NCBI RefSeq assembly: GCF_012927165.1
Contig: NZ_JABBGA010000017.1
Coordinates: 47,573 to 111,572, forward strand
DNA length: 64,000 nt
Source of the DNA: Zoogloea dura
GTDB lineage: Bacteria; Pseudomonadota; Gammaproteobacteria; Burkholderiales; Rhodocyclaceae
Reading direction: 5' to 3'
Of the stretch, positions 8,186 to 16,774 are shown piece after piece. The position numbers and the translations under genes are program-made. The stretch's first letter is position 1. Every line of letters starts with the position of its first letter. The notes beneath the pieces are model-generated. The model ran no database searches and was not told where the DNA came from. It saw only the letters and a list, made by a program, of their open reading frames with translations.

Positions 8186-9919
8186 TCAGTGTTCCAGCAC
8201 GTAGGTCCCTGGCGCGTCGGCCAGCGCGGGATAGGCCTCGGTGGCAACGGGCCCGGCATCGACGAGGTCTCCAGCCTGCGGCTTGAGCCAGGCCATCCAG
8301 TCCTCCCACCAACTCCCCGCCTGCTCCCGGGCACCGTTGCGCCAGCCGTCCGCCGTATCGGAGCGATGGGCCGGCGCCACCCAATAGCTTCGCTTGGGCG
8401 GCTTGACCGGTGGATTGACGATGCCAAGGATGTGCCCGGAGCTGGACAGCACATAGCGCTTGGGCCCGGTCACATGATTCATGGTGCGGAAGGTCTGGCG
8501 CCACGGCGCGATGTGATCGTCCTCGGCGGAGACCGCGTACACCGGTTGGGTGATGGTCGCGAGATCAATCGGCTGGCCCGCCACGGTAAGGGCGTCCTTG
8601 TCGATCAGCTTGTTGTTGAGATAGAGCTCGCGCAGATACCAGGCGTGCATGGTGTAAGGCATGCGGGTGGTGTCCATGTTCCAGTAGAGCACATCGAAGG
8701 GCGGTGGCGTCTCGCCGTACAACCAGCCATGCACGACGTAGTGCCAGATCAGGCTGTTGGAACGGAGCAGGCGGAAGGAGGAAGCCATCTCGGCGCCATC
8801 GAGATAGCCCTTCCGCTCCATGTTCTGGGTGATGTAGCGGATGCTGCCCTCATCCACGAAGACCTCGATGTCGCCAGGCTTGTGGAAATCGACCAGCGTG
8901 GTGAACAGGGTCCAGTGGGCCACCGGGACCTCCTCGGGGGCGAATTGGCGATTGGCCCAGGCCATGTAGGTGCTCAGGGCGGTGCCCCCGATGCAGTAGC
9001 CGACTGCATGGACTTTGGGCGACCCGGTGAGCCCCCTCGCCGTATCCACCAGCGCCTGGATCCCTTCCACCAGGTAATCGTCGAAACGGACATCGCGCAT
9101 CTCCGCACCGGGATTCTTCCAGCTGGTGATGAAGACGTCGAAGCCCTGCTCGAGCAGGTAGCGGATCATGCTCTTCCTGGGGGTCAGGTCGAGGATGTAG
9201 AACTTGTTGATCCACGGCGTGACGATCACGATGGGCGTGCGGTGCACCTTGCTGGCGACCGGCGTGTAATGCAGCACCTCGAGCAGGCGGTTGCGGAACA
9301 CCACCTTGCCCGGCGTGACGGCGAGGTTCTCGCCGACCTTGAAATCCTCGGGGTCGGTCATGCGGATGTTGCCCGCCTCAAGGTCCGCCAGAAAGTTGTG
9401 AAAGCCCTTGCTCAGGCTCTCGCCGCGGGTTTCAACAGCCAGGCGCATCGCCACCGGGTTGGTGATCAGGAAGTTCGTGGGTGCCACCGCATTGAGCCAG
9501 TTACGCCACCAGAACGCTGCCCGGCGTCTCTCCGTCTGGGACAGGCCAGGGGTTTCGTAAAGCATGTCCTGCATATGGTGGGTCAGCACCAGATACCACT
9601 GCTTGACCAGATCCCAGGTGGGGGATTCGGCCCACACCGGATCTGAAAAGCGGGTGTCGTCGGAGTGAGGCTTGAGCGGGTCGGTGCTCGGCAGGCCCAT
9701 CAGCCGGCGCCAACTGTGCCACTGGAGATCCCACAAGCTCGACGAAACCTTGGTCAGGGCTTCGGCGAGTTCCTGGGGATGCGCCGCCCAGGCCAGCTGG
9801 GCATGGACAAGGGGTGCCGTCATACCCAGGGGATCTATCGACGACTCCACCGAATCGTGGAGCTGCCTGATCGACTTGCGGGCCAGATCGAGCGGCGGCG
9901 CGGAGCCATGACGTGCCAT
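8186..9919 (-). CDS. phaC: Class I polyhydroxyalkanoate synthase
   Basis: The 577-residue length fits class I PhaC. The lipase-like box GYCIGG places the nucleophile at about Cys309. The remaining triad residues are visible as the Asp in SAEDDHIAPW and the His in SSSGHILGIVNPP. It polymerises hydroxyacyl-CoA into polyester granules for carbon storage. A strong ribosome binding site (GAGGAGG) precedes the ATG. No phaA, phaB or phasin gene is adjacent. It is divergent from the universal stress protein gene, and the FNR-type box in the shared region lies about 105 bases upstream of its start. Confidence 0.96.
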   Translation of the reverse strand: MARHGSAPPLDLARKSIRQLHDSVESSIDPLGMTAPLVHAQLAWAAHPQELAEALTKVSSSLWDLQWHSWRRLMGLPSTDPLKPHSDDTRFSDPVWAESPTWDLVKQWYLVLTHHMQDMLYETPGLSQTERRRAAFWWRNWLNAVAPTNFLITNPVAMRLAVETRGESLSKGFHNFLADLEAGNIRMTDPEDFKVGENLAVTPGKVVFRNRLLEVLHYTPVASKVHRTPIVIVTPWINKFYILDLTPRKSMIRYLLEQGFDVFITSWKNPGAEMRDVRFDDYLVEGIQALVDTARGLTGSPKVHAVGYCIGGTALSTYMAWANRQFAPEEVPVAHWTLFTTLVDFHKPGDIEVFVDEGSIRYITQNMERKGYLDGAEMASSFRLLRSNSLIWHYVVHGWLYGETPPPFDVLYWNMDTTRMPYTMHAWYLRELYLNNKLIDKDALTVAGQPIDLATITQPVYAVSAEDDHIAPWRQTFRTMNHVTGPKRYVLSSSGHILGIVNPPVKPPKRSYWVAPAHRSDTADGWRNGAREQAGSWWEDWMAWLKPQAGDLVDAGPVATEAYPALADAPGTYVLEH

Positions 9920-10024
9920 GATGAATCCTCCTCAAACTCTGTAGGGGGCGGATCGGCCTGAATCGTGGGTGCAGGCGTGCCGCAGACTTGACTGGAATGC
10001 TGACCCAGGCTTTCGGTAGGACGA

Positions 10025-10038
10025 TTGACTTTGGTCAA
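10025..10038 (+). promoter_or_regulatory. FNR/ANR-type box upstream of universal stress protein gene
   Basis: TTGAC-TTTG-GTCAA is a perfect dyad that matches the FNR-family consensus TTGAT-N4-ATCAA with one symmetric change. Its centre is about 41-43 bases upstream of the start site expected from the TATAAT at 10063-10068. That is the classical spacing for FNR-type activation under low oxygen. Confidence 0.8.
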
Positions 10039-10062
10039 GCCTGTAGCGATCAGGCCCGGTCG

Positions 10063-10068
10063 TATAAT
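10063..10068 (+). promoter_or_regulatory. -10 element (TATAAT) of universal stress protein promoter
   Basis: A perfect TATAAT lies 25-30 bases after the FNR-type box and 33 bases before the ATG. No good -35 hexamer is present, as expected for a class II activator-dependent promoter. Confidence 0.75.
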
Positions 10069-10101
10069 GGACTCACCCCATCGCCCAAAAGGAGTTGCGC
10101 C

Positions 10102-10545
10102 ATGTTCAAGAACATTCTGGTCCCCACCGACGGCTCGGAGCTTTCTGAATCCACCGTGGCAAGAGCCATCACTTTTGCCAAGGAGGCCGGCGCCCGGGTC
10201 ACTTTCTTCTACGCACAACCCGACTTTCCGATGCCGATCTATGGGGAAGGCGCATTGATCGACCCCACCACGCCCGAACAGTTCAGTCGGGCCGCGCAAG
10301 CCGAGGCAGAACGCATCCTGTCCAAGGCCCGGGAGGCCGCCGCCCTCGCTGAGGTCACCTCCAGCGGTGACACGGTGGTCAGCGAAGTCCCCTACGAGGC
10401 GATCATCGAATCCGCCGAGCGCAACGCCTGCGACCTGATCTTCATGGCATCCCACGGCCGCCGCGGCCTGAGCGGATTCCTGCTTGGCAGCGAGACCCAG
10501 AAGGTGCTGACTCACAGCAAGATTCCCGTGCTGGTCTATCGCTGA
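10102..10545 (+). CDS. Universal stress protein (UspA family)
   Basis: The 147-residue single-domain protein has the family start FKNILVPTDGSELSES and the C-terminal ATP-binding motif in MASHGRRGLSGFLLGSETQK (G-2x-G-9x-G-S). The ATG at 10102 follows AAAAGGAG and is preferred over upstream in-frame starts that precede the promoter. UspA proteins bind nucleotides and support survival in stress. The FNR-type box predicts induction when oxygen is limiting. The gene ends at a strong terminator. Confidence 0.95.
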   Translation: MFKNILVPTDGSELSESTVARAITFAKEAGARVTFFYAQPDFPMPIYGEGALIDPTTPEQFSRAAQAEAERILSKAREAAALAEVTSSGDTVVSEVPYEAIIESAERNACDLIFMASHGRRGLSGFLLGSETQKVLTHSKIPVLVYR

Positions 10546-10566
10546 ACGCTTTCCGCGGACCCATGG

Positions 10567-10596
10567 AAAAAGGCCACGCGATGCGTGGCCTTTTTT
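10567..10596. terminator. Bidirectional Rho-independent terminator
   Basis: A GGCCACGC / GCGTGGCC hairpin is flanked by A5 on the left and T6 on the right. It can therefore end the stress-protein transcript and also the cco-side small membrane gene on the opposite strand. Confidence 0.9.
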
Positions 10597-10613
10597 GCGT
10601 CAGAACACCTGCC

Positions 10614-10856
10614 TCAGTCCTGGGATAGTCTGTTCACCTCTTCCGAAGTCCGCTGGAAGAAGAGCGTGGTGAGACTGGATGCCGCACACACGAGCCAGAA
10701 ACCGAAGAAGCCGATCGAATAGGTGGCAATGGGCGAGAAATGAACCGGCTGCCCGAACAGGTAAAGCTCCTGCGGGGCGATCACGGTGAAGAACAGTATC
10801 TCGACAAGCCCGGCCACAAGAAAGGATGGCCACAAGACCTGAATCAGTTTCTGCAT
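10614..10856 (-). CDS. Small membrane protein of unknown function downstream of cco genes
   Basis: This 80-residue protein has two hydrophobic segments (about residues 9-30 and 42-66) and a charged C-terminus (RTSEEVNRLSQD). It starts behind GGGAG and ends just before the bidirectional terminator. It is the last gene of the minus-strand run from the cytochrome oxidase accessory genes, so a role in oxidase maturation or membrane redox is possible. I do not recognise a named family. Confidence 0.7.
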   Translation of the reverse strand: MQKLIQVLWPSFLVAGLVEILFFTVIAPQELYLFGQPVHFSPIATYSIGFFGFWLVCAASSLTTLFFQRTSEEVNRLSQD

Positions 10857-10893
10857 GTTCTGGCTCCCGGATAGGCATCAAGTCGATCACACA

Positions 10894-11034
10894 TCATGTG
10901 TGCGACCGCTTCTCGTCCTCTGCGATATGCTGTTTGGCGAAGCGGTACAGATACCCCCCCATCACCACAACGAAACCGATGGTGAACAGGCTGAGCAGTC
11001 CGATATCGGTACTAAAAAGTTCTTTCCAGGCCAT
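10894..11034 (-). CDS. DUF3149-type tiny membrane protein (46 aa)
   Basis: Reading the minus strand from 11034 gives a 46-residue protein that starts MAWKELFSTDIGLLSLF, has one transmembrane helix and ends in a charged tail (AEDEKRSHT). The MAWK-LFSTDIGLLSL start is the hallmark of Pfam DUF3149, found in many betaproteobacteria. A GGAGG ribosome binding site lies six bases upstream of the ATG. It sits 12 bases downstream of the fixH-like gene, consistent with co-transcription. Function is unknown. Confidence 0.8.
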   Translation of the reverse strand: MAWKELFSTDIGLLSLFTIGFVVVMGGYLYRFAKQHIAEDEKRSHT

Positions 11035-11046
11035 ATTTCCTCCATA

Positions 11047-11580
11047 TCAGTCAACGGGCTTGAGATCGGCCGAATTGATCCGGATCTCCGTCTCTGCGGG
11101 GAGGAATGCGTTCCCTGACAGCCGCCAGCTGTGGGACTCATCTTCTATTAGAATTTTCCAGTGCGCCGAGTTTAGGGCAACCGGGATCGACCCCTGGTAC
11201 TTACCGCCCACACCCTCTATCTGCAGCTTCTGATCAAGCCCTGCCCGGGTCGGGTGGGCCAGGGTCACGTCCAGACGTTGCGGCAGGGCAACACCCGGGT
11301 TGGCCGTGAGTTCGATCACCAACGCCTCGGCCGAGAAGCGCACGGCGGCGACCAACCCCTTTTCCTGGGCGGCGGAGGCGCGGGCCAGCGTCTGGTTGAT
11401 CGCCAGGCCCTGCTTGTAATAGTCGTCTGCCACAAGACCATCGAAAGTTGTCACCGCCAGCCACATGGTGATACTGCCGGCAATGACGGCGGTGGCAGGC
11501 ATCACCATCAGCAGCCAAGTCCACCTCTCCTTGTACCAGGGGTTGCGGATGGAAGTGGCTTGGGGTGCAGGAGTGCTCAT
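11047..11580 (-). CDS. ccoH: FixH/CcoH family cbb3 oxidase assembly protein
   Basis: The 177-residue protein has a single N-terminal transmembrane helix (about residues 22-45) and a periplasmic domain. The NPWYKERWTWLLMVMP start and VADDYYKQGLAIN motif are characteristic of FixH/CcoH. It is needed for stable assembly of cbb3 oxidase in the inner membrane. It follows ccoG by 13 bases on the same strand. The usual companions ccoI (copper P-type ATPase) and ccoS are not in this window. Confidence 0.92.
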   Translation of the reverse strand: MSTPAPQATSIRNPWYKERWTWLLMVMPATAVIAGSITMWLAVTTFDGLVADDYYKQGLAINQTLARASAAQEKGLVAAVRFSAEALVIELTANPGVALPQRLDVTLAHPTRAGLDQKLQIEGVGGKYQGSIPVALNSAHWKILIEDESHSWRLSGNAFLPAETEIRINSADLKPVD

Positions 11581-11593
11581 CGAATGGATCTCT

Positions 11594-13033
11594 TTATTGC
11601 GGAATCAGGAATGCGGTTTTCTCGCGAACGGAAACGGTTTCGTCGTCGAGGGCCTTGACCTCGATATACACCGTGTTGGAACCCGGCTTGCCGGATTCGG
11701 GCGGTACGGCAACCTCAACGGTGACGGAACGGTGACCTGCAGGATCAACCTCGAACGGCACATTCGGCGTGATCTTGATGCCATCCATGCCGCTTGCACT
11801 CAGCGCAAAGCGACGCGGCTTCTCGGTCATGTTCATCACCTGGAGATTGTACACGTTGGCAATCAGGCCACCCTCCACTTCCCGGCTCAGGGTCGAACGA
11901 TCCTTGATCACATCGACGCGCAGGGTTGAACGGGTTGCCAGCCCCCACACAAAGGCAATGCAGAGGGCGATCAGCACCCCGGCGTAGATCAGGATGCGCG
12001 GGCGCATCACATGGCCGATGATCTCGCGGCGCCCCCAGTGGCGCTTCATCGCATTCTCGGTGGTGTAGCGGATGAGCCCCTTCGGGTAGTTCATCTTCTC
12101 CATCACTTGGTCACAGGCATCAATGCAGGCAGCACAGCCGATGCATTCGTACTGCATGCCGTTGCGGATATCGATGCCGGTCGGACAGACCTGCACGCAG
12201 ATACCACAATCCACGCAGTCGCCCTTGGCCACACTCTTCGGCTCCACGCCCTTGCGACGCGGGCCGCGGGGCTCACCCCGCTCCGGGTCATAGGTGATGA
12301 CCAGGGTATCCGGATCGAACATCACCCCCTGAAAGCGGGCGTAGGGACACATGTACTTGCAGACCTGCTCGCGCATCACACCGGCGAACAGATAGGTGAA
12401 ACCACCGTAGAAGAGGATCCAGAACAGTTCCCAGGGACCGAAGCTGAAGCTGAGAGCCTCCTTGAACAAGTCCTGGATCGGCGTGAAGTAACCGACCAGC
12501 GTAAAGCCTGTCCATAGAGAGAGTGCGCCCCAGGCTCCGAACTTGGCAGCCTTGAGACCCAGCTTGCGGGCGCTCATCGACTCCTGATCAAGCTTCATGC
12601 GCTTGCTGCGATTACCTTCGATCTTCTCCTCGATCCACATGAAGATCTCGGTATAGACGGTCTGCGGACAGGCATATCCGCACCACAGGCGTCCCGCCAC
12701 CGCGGTGAAGAAGAACAGGGAATAGGCGCTGATGATCAGCAGGATGGCCAGGAAGAACACGTCCTGGGGCCAGAACACCCAGCCGAAGATATAGAACTTG
12801 CGCTCGACAAGATCGAGCAGCACGGCCTGCCGGTCACCCCAGGGCAACCAGCACAGTCCGTAAAAGATCACCTGGGTCGCCCAGACGAGGATCCAGCGCC
12901 AGGTGGCGAAACGACCGCTTACCGCCCGGGGGTAAACCTTTTGCCGTACCGCATAAAGGGTGTCATCCAGTTCCTGACCGGCCTTTGATTGCGAATCGGC
13001 ACTCTTCGGGGATTGTGTGTCTGGCTGGCTCAT
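11594..13033 (-). CDS. ccoG: Cytochrome oxidase accessory protein CcoG (FixG/RdxA), polyferredoxin
   Basis: The ~479-residue protein has several transmembrane helices, the CGYACPQTVYTE motif, and two 4Fe-4S clusters in the cytoplasmic part (CVDCGICVQVCPTGID and CIGCAACIDACD). CcoG is reported to act as a Cu(II) reductase during cbb3 maturation. The ATG at 13033 is preferred; an in-frame TTG at 13042 is the alternative. No Shine-Dalgarno is obvious. The upstream AT-rich stretch looks like a separate promoter, so ccoGH can be expressed apart from ccoNOQP. Confidence 0.95.
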   Translation of the reverse strand: MSQPDTQSPKSADSQSKAGQELDDTLYAVRQKVYPRAVSGRFATWRWILVWATQVIFYGLCWLPWGDRQAVLLDLVERKFYIFGWVFWPQDVFFLAILLIISAYSLFFFTAVAGRLWCGYACPQTVYTEIFMWIEEKIEGNRSKRMKLDQESMSARKLGLKAAKFGAWGALSLWTGFTLVGYFTPIQDLFKEALSFSFGPWELFWILFYGGFTYLFAGVMREQVCKYMCPYARFQGVMFDPDTLVITYDPERGEPRGPRRKGVEPKSVAKGDCVDCGICVQVCPTGIDIRNGMQYECIGCAACIDACDQVMEKMNYPKGLIRYTTENAMKRHWGRREIIGHVMRPRILIYAGVLIALCIAFVWGLATRSTLRVDVIKDRSTLSREVEGGLIANVYNLQVMNMTEKPRRFALSASGMDGIKITPNVPFEVDPAGHRSVTVEVAVPPESGKPGSNTVYIEVKALDDETVSVREKTAFLIPQ

Positions 13034-13042
13034 GATTGCCAA

Positions 13043-13070
13043 TTAATAATATTCTAATATTTTAGGTCAA
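13043..13070 (-). promoter_or_regulatory. Possible promoter for ccoGH
   Basis: On the minus strand TTGACC (13070-13065) and TATTAA (13048-13043) are separated by 16 bases. The predicted transcription start is within a few bases of the ccoG ATG, so the mRNA leader would be very short. Assigned by pattern only. Confidence 0.4.
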
Positions 13071-13093
13071 AAACTCCCCGGGTTTCCCCGGGG
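13069..13093 (-). terminator. Terminator after ccoNOQP
   Basis: On the minus strand a 7-bp CCCCGGG / CCCGGGG hairpin with a three-base loop is followed by AGTTTTT. It lies between the ccoP stop and ccoG and would reduce read-through into ccoG. Confidence 0.7.
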
Positions 13094-13130
13094 AATCGCT
13101 GACCAGGAACACATCGGCTCCCGGACAGGC

Positions 13131-14051
13131 TTACTTCTGGGCTTCCGCCGGCGCTGCCGCCTTCGAGAGGCTCAGCACATAACCGGCCAGCAAGTGTACC
13201 TTGTCTTCTCCCAGGAAGGCCTGGAAGGCAGGCATCTGGTTGGTGCGACCCTTCGTCACGGTCTCGATGATCGTGGCCTCGGAAGAGCCATACAGCCAGG
13301 TCTTGTCGGTCAGGTTGGGGGCACCCATGGCCGGCGTCCCCTTGCCTTCCGGACCGTGGCAAGCCGCACAGTTCTGGGAGAACAGCTCCTTGCCGCGCTG
13401 AGCGCGCAGGGAGTCGTGGGCGAGGCCGGACAGGGAGCGGACATAGTTCGCCACATCCTTGGTACCGTCGGCGCCGAGAGCCGGGCCGAACGGGGGCATC
13501 ATGCCCATGCGGCCACCCAGAACCGTGGTCTTGATGGTCTCCGGCTCACCGCCATACAGCCAGTCAGAGTCGGTGAGGTTGGGGAAGCCCTTGGCACCCT
13601 TGGCATCTGCACCGTGACACTGGGCGCAGTAGGTCAGGAACAGGCGCTGCCCCATCGCATTGGCTTCCTTGTCGGCAGCCACGGCGTTGAGGTCCATACC
13701 CTTGTACTTGGCGAAGATCGGGCCGTACTTCTCGGCCGCAGCCTTCTGCTCGGCTTCCCACTGACCAACGGCAGACCAGCCCAGCTTGCCCTGGTTGTTG
13801 CCGAAGCCCGGGTACATGCTCAGGTAAACGATCGCGAAGACGATCGTGATCCAGAACATGTACATCCACCAGCGCGGCAGCGGGTTGTTGTATTCCTGCA
13901 GGGTTTCGTCCCACACGTGGTCATGCAGGCCAACCGGCCCGGAGGGACGCTTCGTCATGTTCGAGACAAGCACGAACACGCAGAAACTGATACTCAGGAA
14001 CACCAGCACCATGACGTAGGCGTTCCAGAAACCGCTAACAAAGTCAGCCAT
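13131..14051 (-). CDS. ccoP: cbb3-type cytochrome c oxidase subunit III (di-heme)
   Basis: The 306-residue protein has two N-terminal transmembrane helices and two cytochrome c domains with CAQCH (near residue 145) and CAACH (near residue 230) heme motifs. It passes electrons from soluble cytochrome c toward CcoN. The ATG at 14051 follows GGAAATAAAA and gives the usual MADF-W start; the longer open frame upstream is shadow sequence over ccoQ. Its start overlaps the end of ccoQ by eight bases. Confidence 0.96.
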   Translation of the reverse strand: MADFVSGFWNAYVMVLVFLSISFCVFVLVSNMTKRPSGPVGLHDHVWDETLQEYNNPLPRWWMYMFWITIVFAIVYLSMYPGFGNNQGKLGWSAVGQWEAEQKAAAEKYGPIFAKYKGMDLNAVAADKEANAMGQRLFLTYCAQCHGADAKGAKGFPNLTDSDWLYGGEPETIKTTVLGGRMGMMPPFGPALGADGTKDVANYVRSLSGLAHDSLRAQRGKELFSQNCAACHGPEGKGTPAMGAPNLTDKTWLYGSSEATIIETVTKGRTNQMPAFQAFLGEDKVHLLAGYVLSLSKAAAPAEAQK

Positions 14052-14235
14052 TTTTATTTCCTTCCTTGGTTTGCCGGCCCGCGTCGGGAACCGGCAAGTC
14101 GTCCTCGCTGAACGGCAGGAGCGCAGCCTCGTCGAACCCCTTTCGCGCGCGACCGCTATACGCCCACAGGGCAATGCCGATGAAGCACACAAACCCGAAG
14201 ACAGTCAGTGCTGCACGTGCGTCGTTGATATCCAC
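14044..14235 (-). CDS. ccoQ: cbb3-type cytochrome oxidase small subunit CcoQ
   Basis: The 63-residue protein has one transmembrane helix (ALTVFGFVCFIGIALWAYSG) followed by a charged cytoplasmic tail with the F-EAALLPFSED pattern seen in CcoQ. It stabilises the cbb3 complex. It lies between ccoO and ccoP in the standard order and overlaps ccoP by eight bases. Confidence 0.92.
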   Translation of the reverse strand: MDINDARAALTVFGFVCFIGIALWAYSGRARKGFDEAALLPFSEDDLPVPDAGRQTKEGNKNG

Positions 14236-14265
14236 AGTTGCGCTCCCTTTCGTTCGCCGAATCGG

Positions 14266-14976
14266 TTACTTGTTTTCCGGTGCGGCAGCCGGGGCCGGCG
14301 CTGCAGCTTCAGCCGGCGCGGCGGCGGGCGCCTCGGCCGGAGCAGCGGAAACCGCAACCGAAGGCTTGCCCGCATTCAGCGCGGTGCCCAGACCCTGCAG
14401 GTAGGCAATCACTGCCTCCAACTCGGTCTTGCCTTCCAGGGCCTTGCGAGCACCCTGGATTTCTTCGTCCGAGTAGGGGACGCCAACCTTGCGCAGGGCG
14501 TTCATCTTGGCCTCGATGTCATCGGACTTGGCCGGGCGGTCAAGCCACGGGAAAGCCGGCATATTGGACTCGGGAACGACGTCGCGGGGGTTCAGCAGGT
14601 GAATGCGATGCCACTGGTCGGAGTAACGGCCGCCGACGCGGTGCAGATCCGGGCCTGTACGCTTGGAGCCCCACTGGAAGGGGTGGTCATAAACGTACTC
14701 GCCAGCCACGGAGTAGTGGCCATAGCGTTCGGTTTCGGCACGGAAGGGACGGATCATCTGGGAGTGGCAGTTGTAGCAGCCTTCCCGGATGTAGATGTCG
14801 CGACCAACGAGGCGAACGGGATCGTAGGGCTTGAGGCCTTCCACCGGAGTGGTGGTGGACTTCATGTGGAACAGCGGAACGATTTCCACCAGACCGCCGA
14901 CGCTCACGGTAAGGAGCGTGAAGACGATCAGCCAGCCAACCTTGCGTTCAATAAAATCGTGTTTCGATTGAGCCAT
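14266..14976 (-). CDS. ccoO: cbb3-type cytochrome c oxidase subunit II (mono-heme)
   Basis: The 236-residue protein has one N-terminal helix and a periplasmic cytochrome c domain with [12 protein letters not shown]. The ligand Met is visible in [11 protein letters not shown]. It receives electrons from CcoP. The last ~35 residues are an Ala/Pro/Glu-rich low-complexity tail ending PENK, which is not part of the cytochrome fold and is unusual for CcoO. It lies 19 bases downstream of ccoN. Confidence 0.96.
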   Translation of the reverse strand: MAQSKHDFIERKVGWLIVFTLLTVSVGGLVEIVPLFHMKSTTTPVEGLKPYDPVRLVGRDIYIREGCYNCHSQMIRPFRAETERYGHYSVAGEYVYDHPFQWGSKRTGPDLHRVGGRYSDQWHRIHLLNPRDVVPESNMPAFPWLDRPAKSDDIEAKMNALRKVGVPYSDEEIQGARKALEGKTELEAVIAYLQGLGTALNAGKPSVAVSAAPAEAPAAAPAEAAAPAPAAAPENK

Positions 14977-14995
14977 GATTATTCATTCCTCCCGA

Positions 14996-16417
14996 TCAGG
15001 CGTGGGCACCGGCAGGCGCCAGCACCGGAGCTTCATAGGGCTTCTGACCGGCAATGGTCTTCACCATGTTGTAGAACATGATCAGCATGCCGGTCAGGAA
15101 CAACACGCCGCCGACGACGCGGATGGTCCAGAACGGGTAGCTGGCCTTGACTGACTCGACGAAGGAGTAGGTCAGGGTGCCATCCGGGTTGGTGGCACGC
15201 CACATCAGGCCCTGCATCACACCGGAGATCCACATGGAGGCGATGTACAGCACGATGCCGATGGTCGCGATCCAGAAGTGGGTGGTGATCAGCTTGGTGG
15301 AATACATCTCGGTCTTGCCGTACATGCGCGGGATCAGGTAGTACATGGCGCCGATGGACACCATGGCAACCCAGCCCAGGGCACCGGAGTGCACGTGACC
15401 GACGGTCCAGTCGGTGTAGTGGGACAGGGCATTGACCGTCTTGATGGACATCATCGGACCTTCGAAGGTCGACATGCCGTAGAAGGACAGGGAGGTGATC
15501 AGGAACTTCAGGATCGGGTCGGTGCGCAGCTTATGCCAGGCGCCGGACAGGGTCATGATGCCGTTGATCATGCCACCCCAGGACGGAGCCAGCAGGATCA
15601 GCGAGAAGACCATGCCGATCGACTGGGTCCAGTCGGGCAGCGCGGTGTAGTGCAGGTGGTGCGGGCCCGCCCACATGTAGGTGAAGATCAGCGCCCAGAA
15701 GTGCACCACCGACAGGCGGTAGGAGTACACCGGACGGCCGGCCTGCTTCGGCACGAAGTAGTACATCATGCCCAGGAAGCCTGCGGTCAGGAAGAAGCCC
15801 ACCGCGTTGTGGCCGTACCACCATTGGATCATGGCGTCCTGCACACCGGCGTAGGCGGAGTAGGACTTGGTCAGGGAAACCGGGATTTCGGCGCTATTGA
15901 CCAGATGCAGCAAGGCAACGGTCAGGATGAAGCCGCCATAGAACCAGTTCGCCACATAGATGTGTGTGGTCTTGCGGGTGGCGACCGTACCGAAGAACAC
16001 AACGGCGTAGGAAACCCAGACAAGGGTGATCAGGATGTCGATCGGCCACTCGAGTTCGGCGTATTCCTTGCCGGAGGTGAAACCAAGCGGCAGCGAGATC
16101 GCGGCCAGCAGGATGACCAGTTGCCAGCCCCAGAAGGTGAAGGCAGCAAGGCCCGGGGCGAACAAGCGGGTGTGACAGGTACGCTGCACACAGTAGTACG
16201 ACGTTGCAAAGAGAGCACAGCCACCAAACGCAAAGATCACTGCATTGGTGTGGAGCGGGCGAAGCCGTCCAAAGTGCAGCCATTCGGCAGCGTTCAATTC
16301 AGGCCACACGAGCTGTGCTGCGACGATAACGCCGACCAGCATGCCCACGATGCCCCATACCACCGTCATGATGGCGAACTGCCGCACGACTTTATAGTTG
16401 TAAGTCTGCGATTGCAT
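14996..16417 (-). CDS. ccoN: cbb3-type cytochrome c oxidase subunit I (catalytic)
   Basis: The 473-residue protein has twelve predicted membrane helices. Heme-ligand His residues appear in [10 protein letters not shown], in the YGHNAVGFF segment and in the [13 protein letters not shown] segment near the C-terminal third. It reduces O2 to water with high affinity and pumps protons. It is the first gene of ccoNOQP, behind an FNR-type site about 100 bases upstream of the ATG, consistent with microaerobic induction. Confidence 0.97.
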   Translation of the reverse strand: MQSQTYNYKVVRQFAIMTVVWGIVGMLVGVIVAAQLVWPELNAAEWLHFGRLRPLHTNAVIFAFGGCALFATSYYCVQRTCHTRLFAPGLAAFTFWGWQLVILLAAISLPLGFTSGKEYAELEWPIDILITLVWVSYAVVFFGTVATRKTTHIYVANWFYGGFILTVALLHLVNSAEIPVSLTKSYSAYAGVQDAMIQWWYGHNAVGFFLTAGFLGMMYYFVPKQAGRPVYSYRLSVVHFWALIFTYMWAGPHHLHYTALPDWTQSIGMVFSLILLAPSWGGMINGIMTLSGAWHKLRTDPILKFLITSLSFYGMSTFEGPMMSIKTVNALSHYTDWTVGHVHSGALGWVAMVSIGAMYYLIPRMYGKTEMYSTKLITTHFWIATIGIVLYIASMWISGVMQGLMWRATNPDGTLTYSFVESVKASYPFWTIRVVGGVLFLTGMLIMFYNMVKTIAGQKPYEAPVLAPAGAHA

Positions 16418-16491
16418 TGTGAGTCACCTCATCTAAGAAAAACAAAACCCCCCGACTGCGCGATGGCGGACCACCGGCAGGCATCCGCGGA

Positions 16492-16532
16492 AGGATACGC
16501 CGCGACAAGGGCGACATTTTGACACAGATCAA
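16492..16532 (-). promoter_or_regulatory. FNR-type box and -10 element of ccoN promoter
   Basis: On the minus strand TTGAT-CTGT-GTCAA (16532-16519) fits the FNR consensus. A TATCCT -10-like element lies at 16497-16492. The box centre is about 41 bases upstream of the predicted start, the class II activation position. No -35 hexamer is needed. Confidence 0.78.
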
Positions 16533-16774
16533 CTCGGCTGCGCCCCGTCACGGGCGGGAGTCGTTACTGTATGGGGCTCTCCGGGGAGCGCTGCCAAAGA
16601 GCAAAAGCGCGCGTACATGTCGCTCTGCTGGCGTCGGACAGGCTGGATATCGCGGTGCACCAAGGCACGGCAGGGAATTAGCGAAAACACTAAAAATGAC
16701 AAACGGGCAGGCCGGATACCCATAATGGCATCCCACCTACCCGCTTTTGGGTATCCCGAAAATCTGGACGTGTT
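16533..16774. other. Intergenic stretch between ccoN promoter and S4-paralog operon
   Basis: These 242 bases hold no convincing gene. A 68-codon open frame begins inside the FNR box and has no ribosome binding site or recognisable sequence. Two loosely similar segments (16537-16566 and 16651-16680) give a weak direct repeat. GGGTATCC-like words occur at about 16710 and 16750. I see no clear terminator for the gene ending at 16775. Confidence 0.5.

Noticed and set aside
16519..16725. 68-codon plus-strand open frame beside ccoN
   Set aside because: Begins within the FNR box, lacks a ribosome binding site and has no recognisable sequence.
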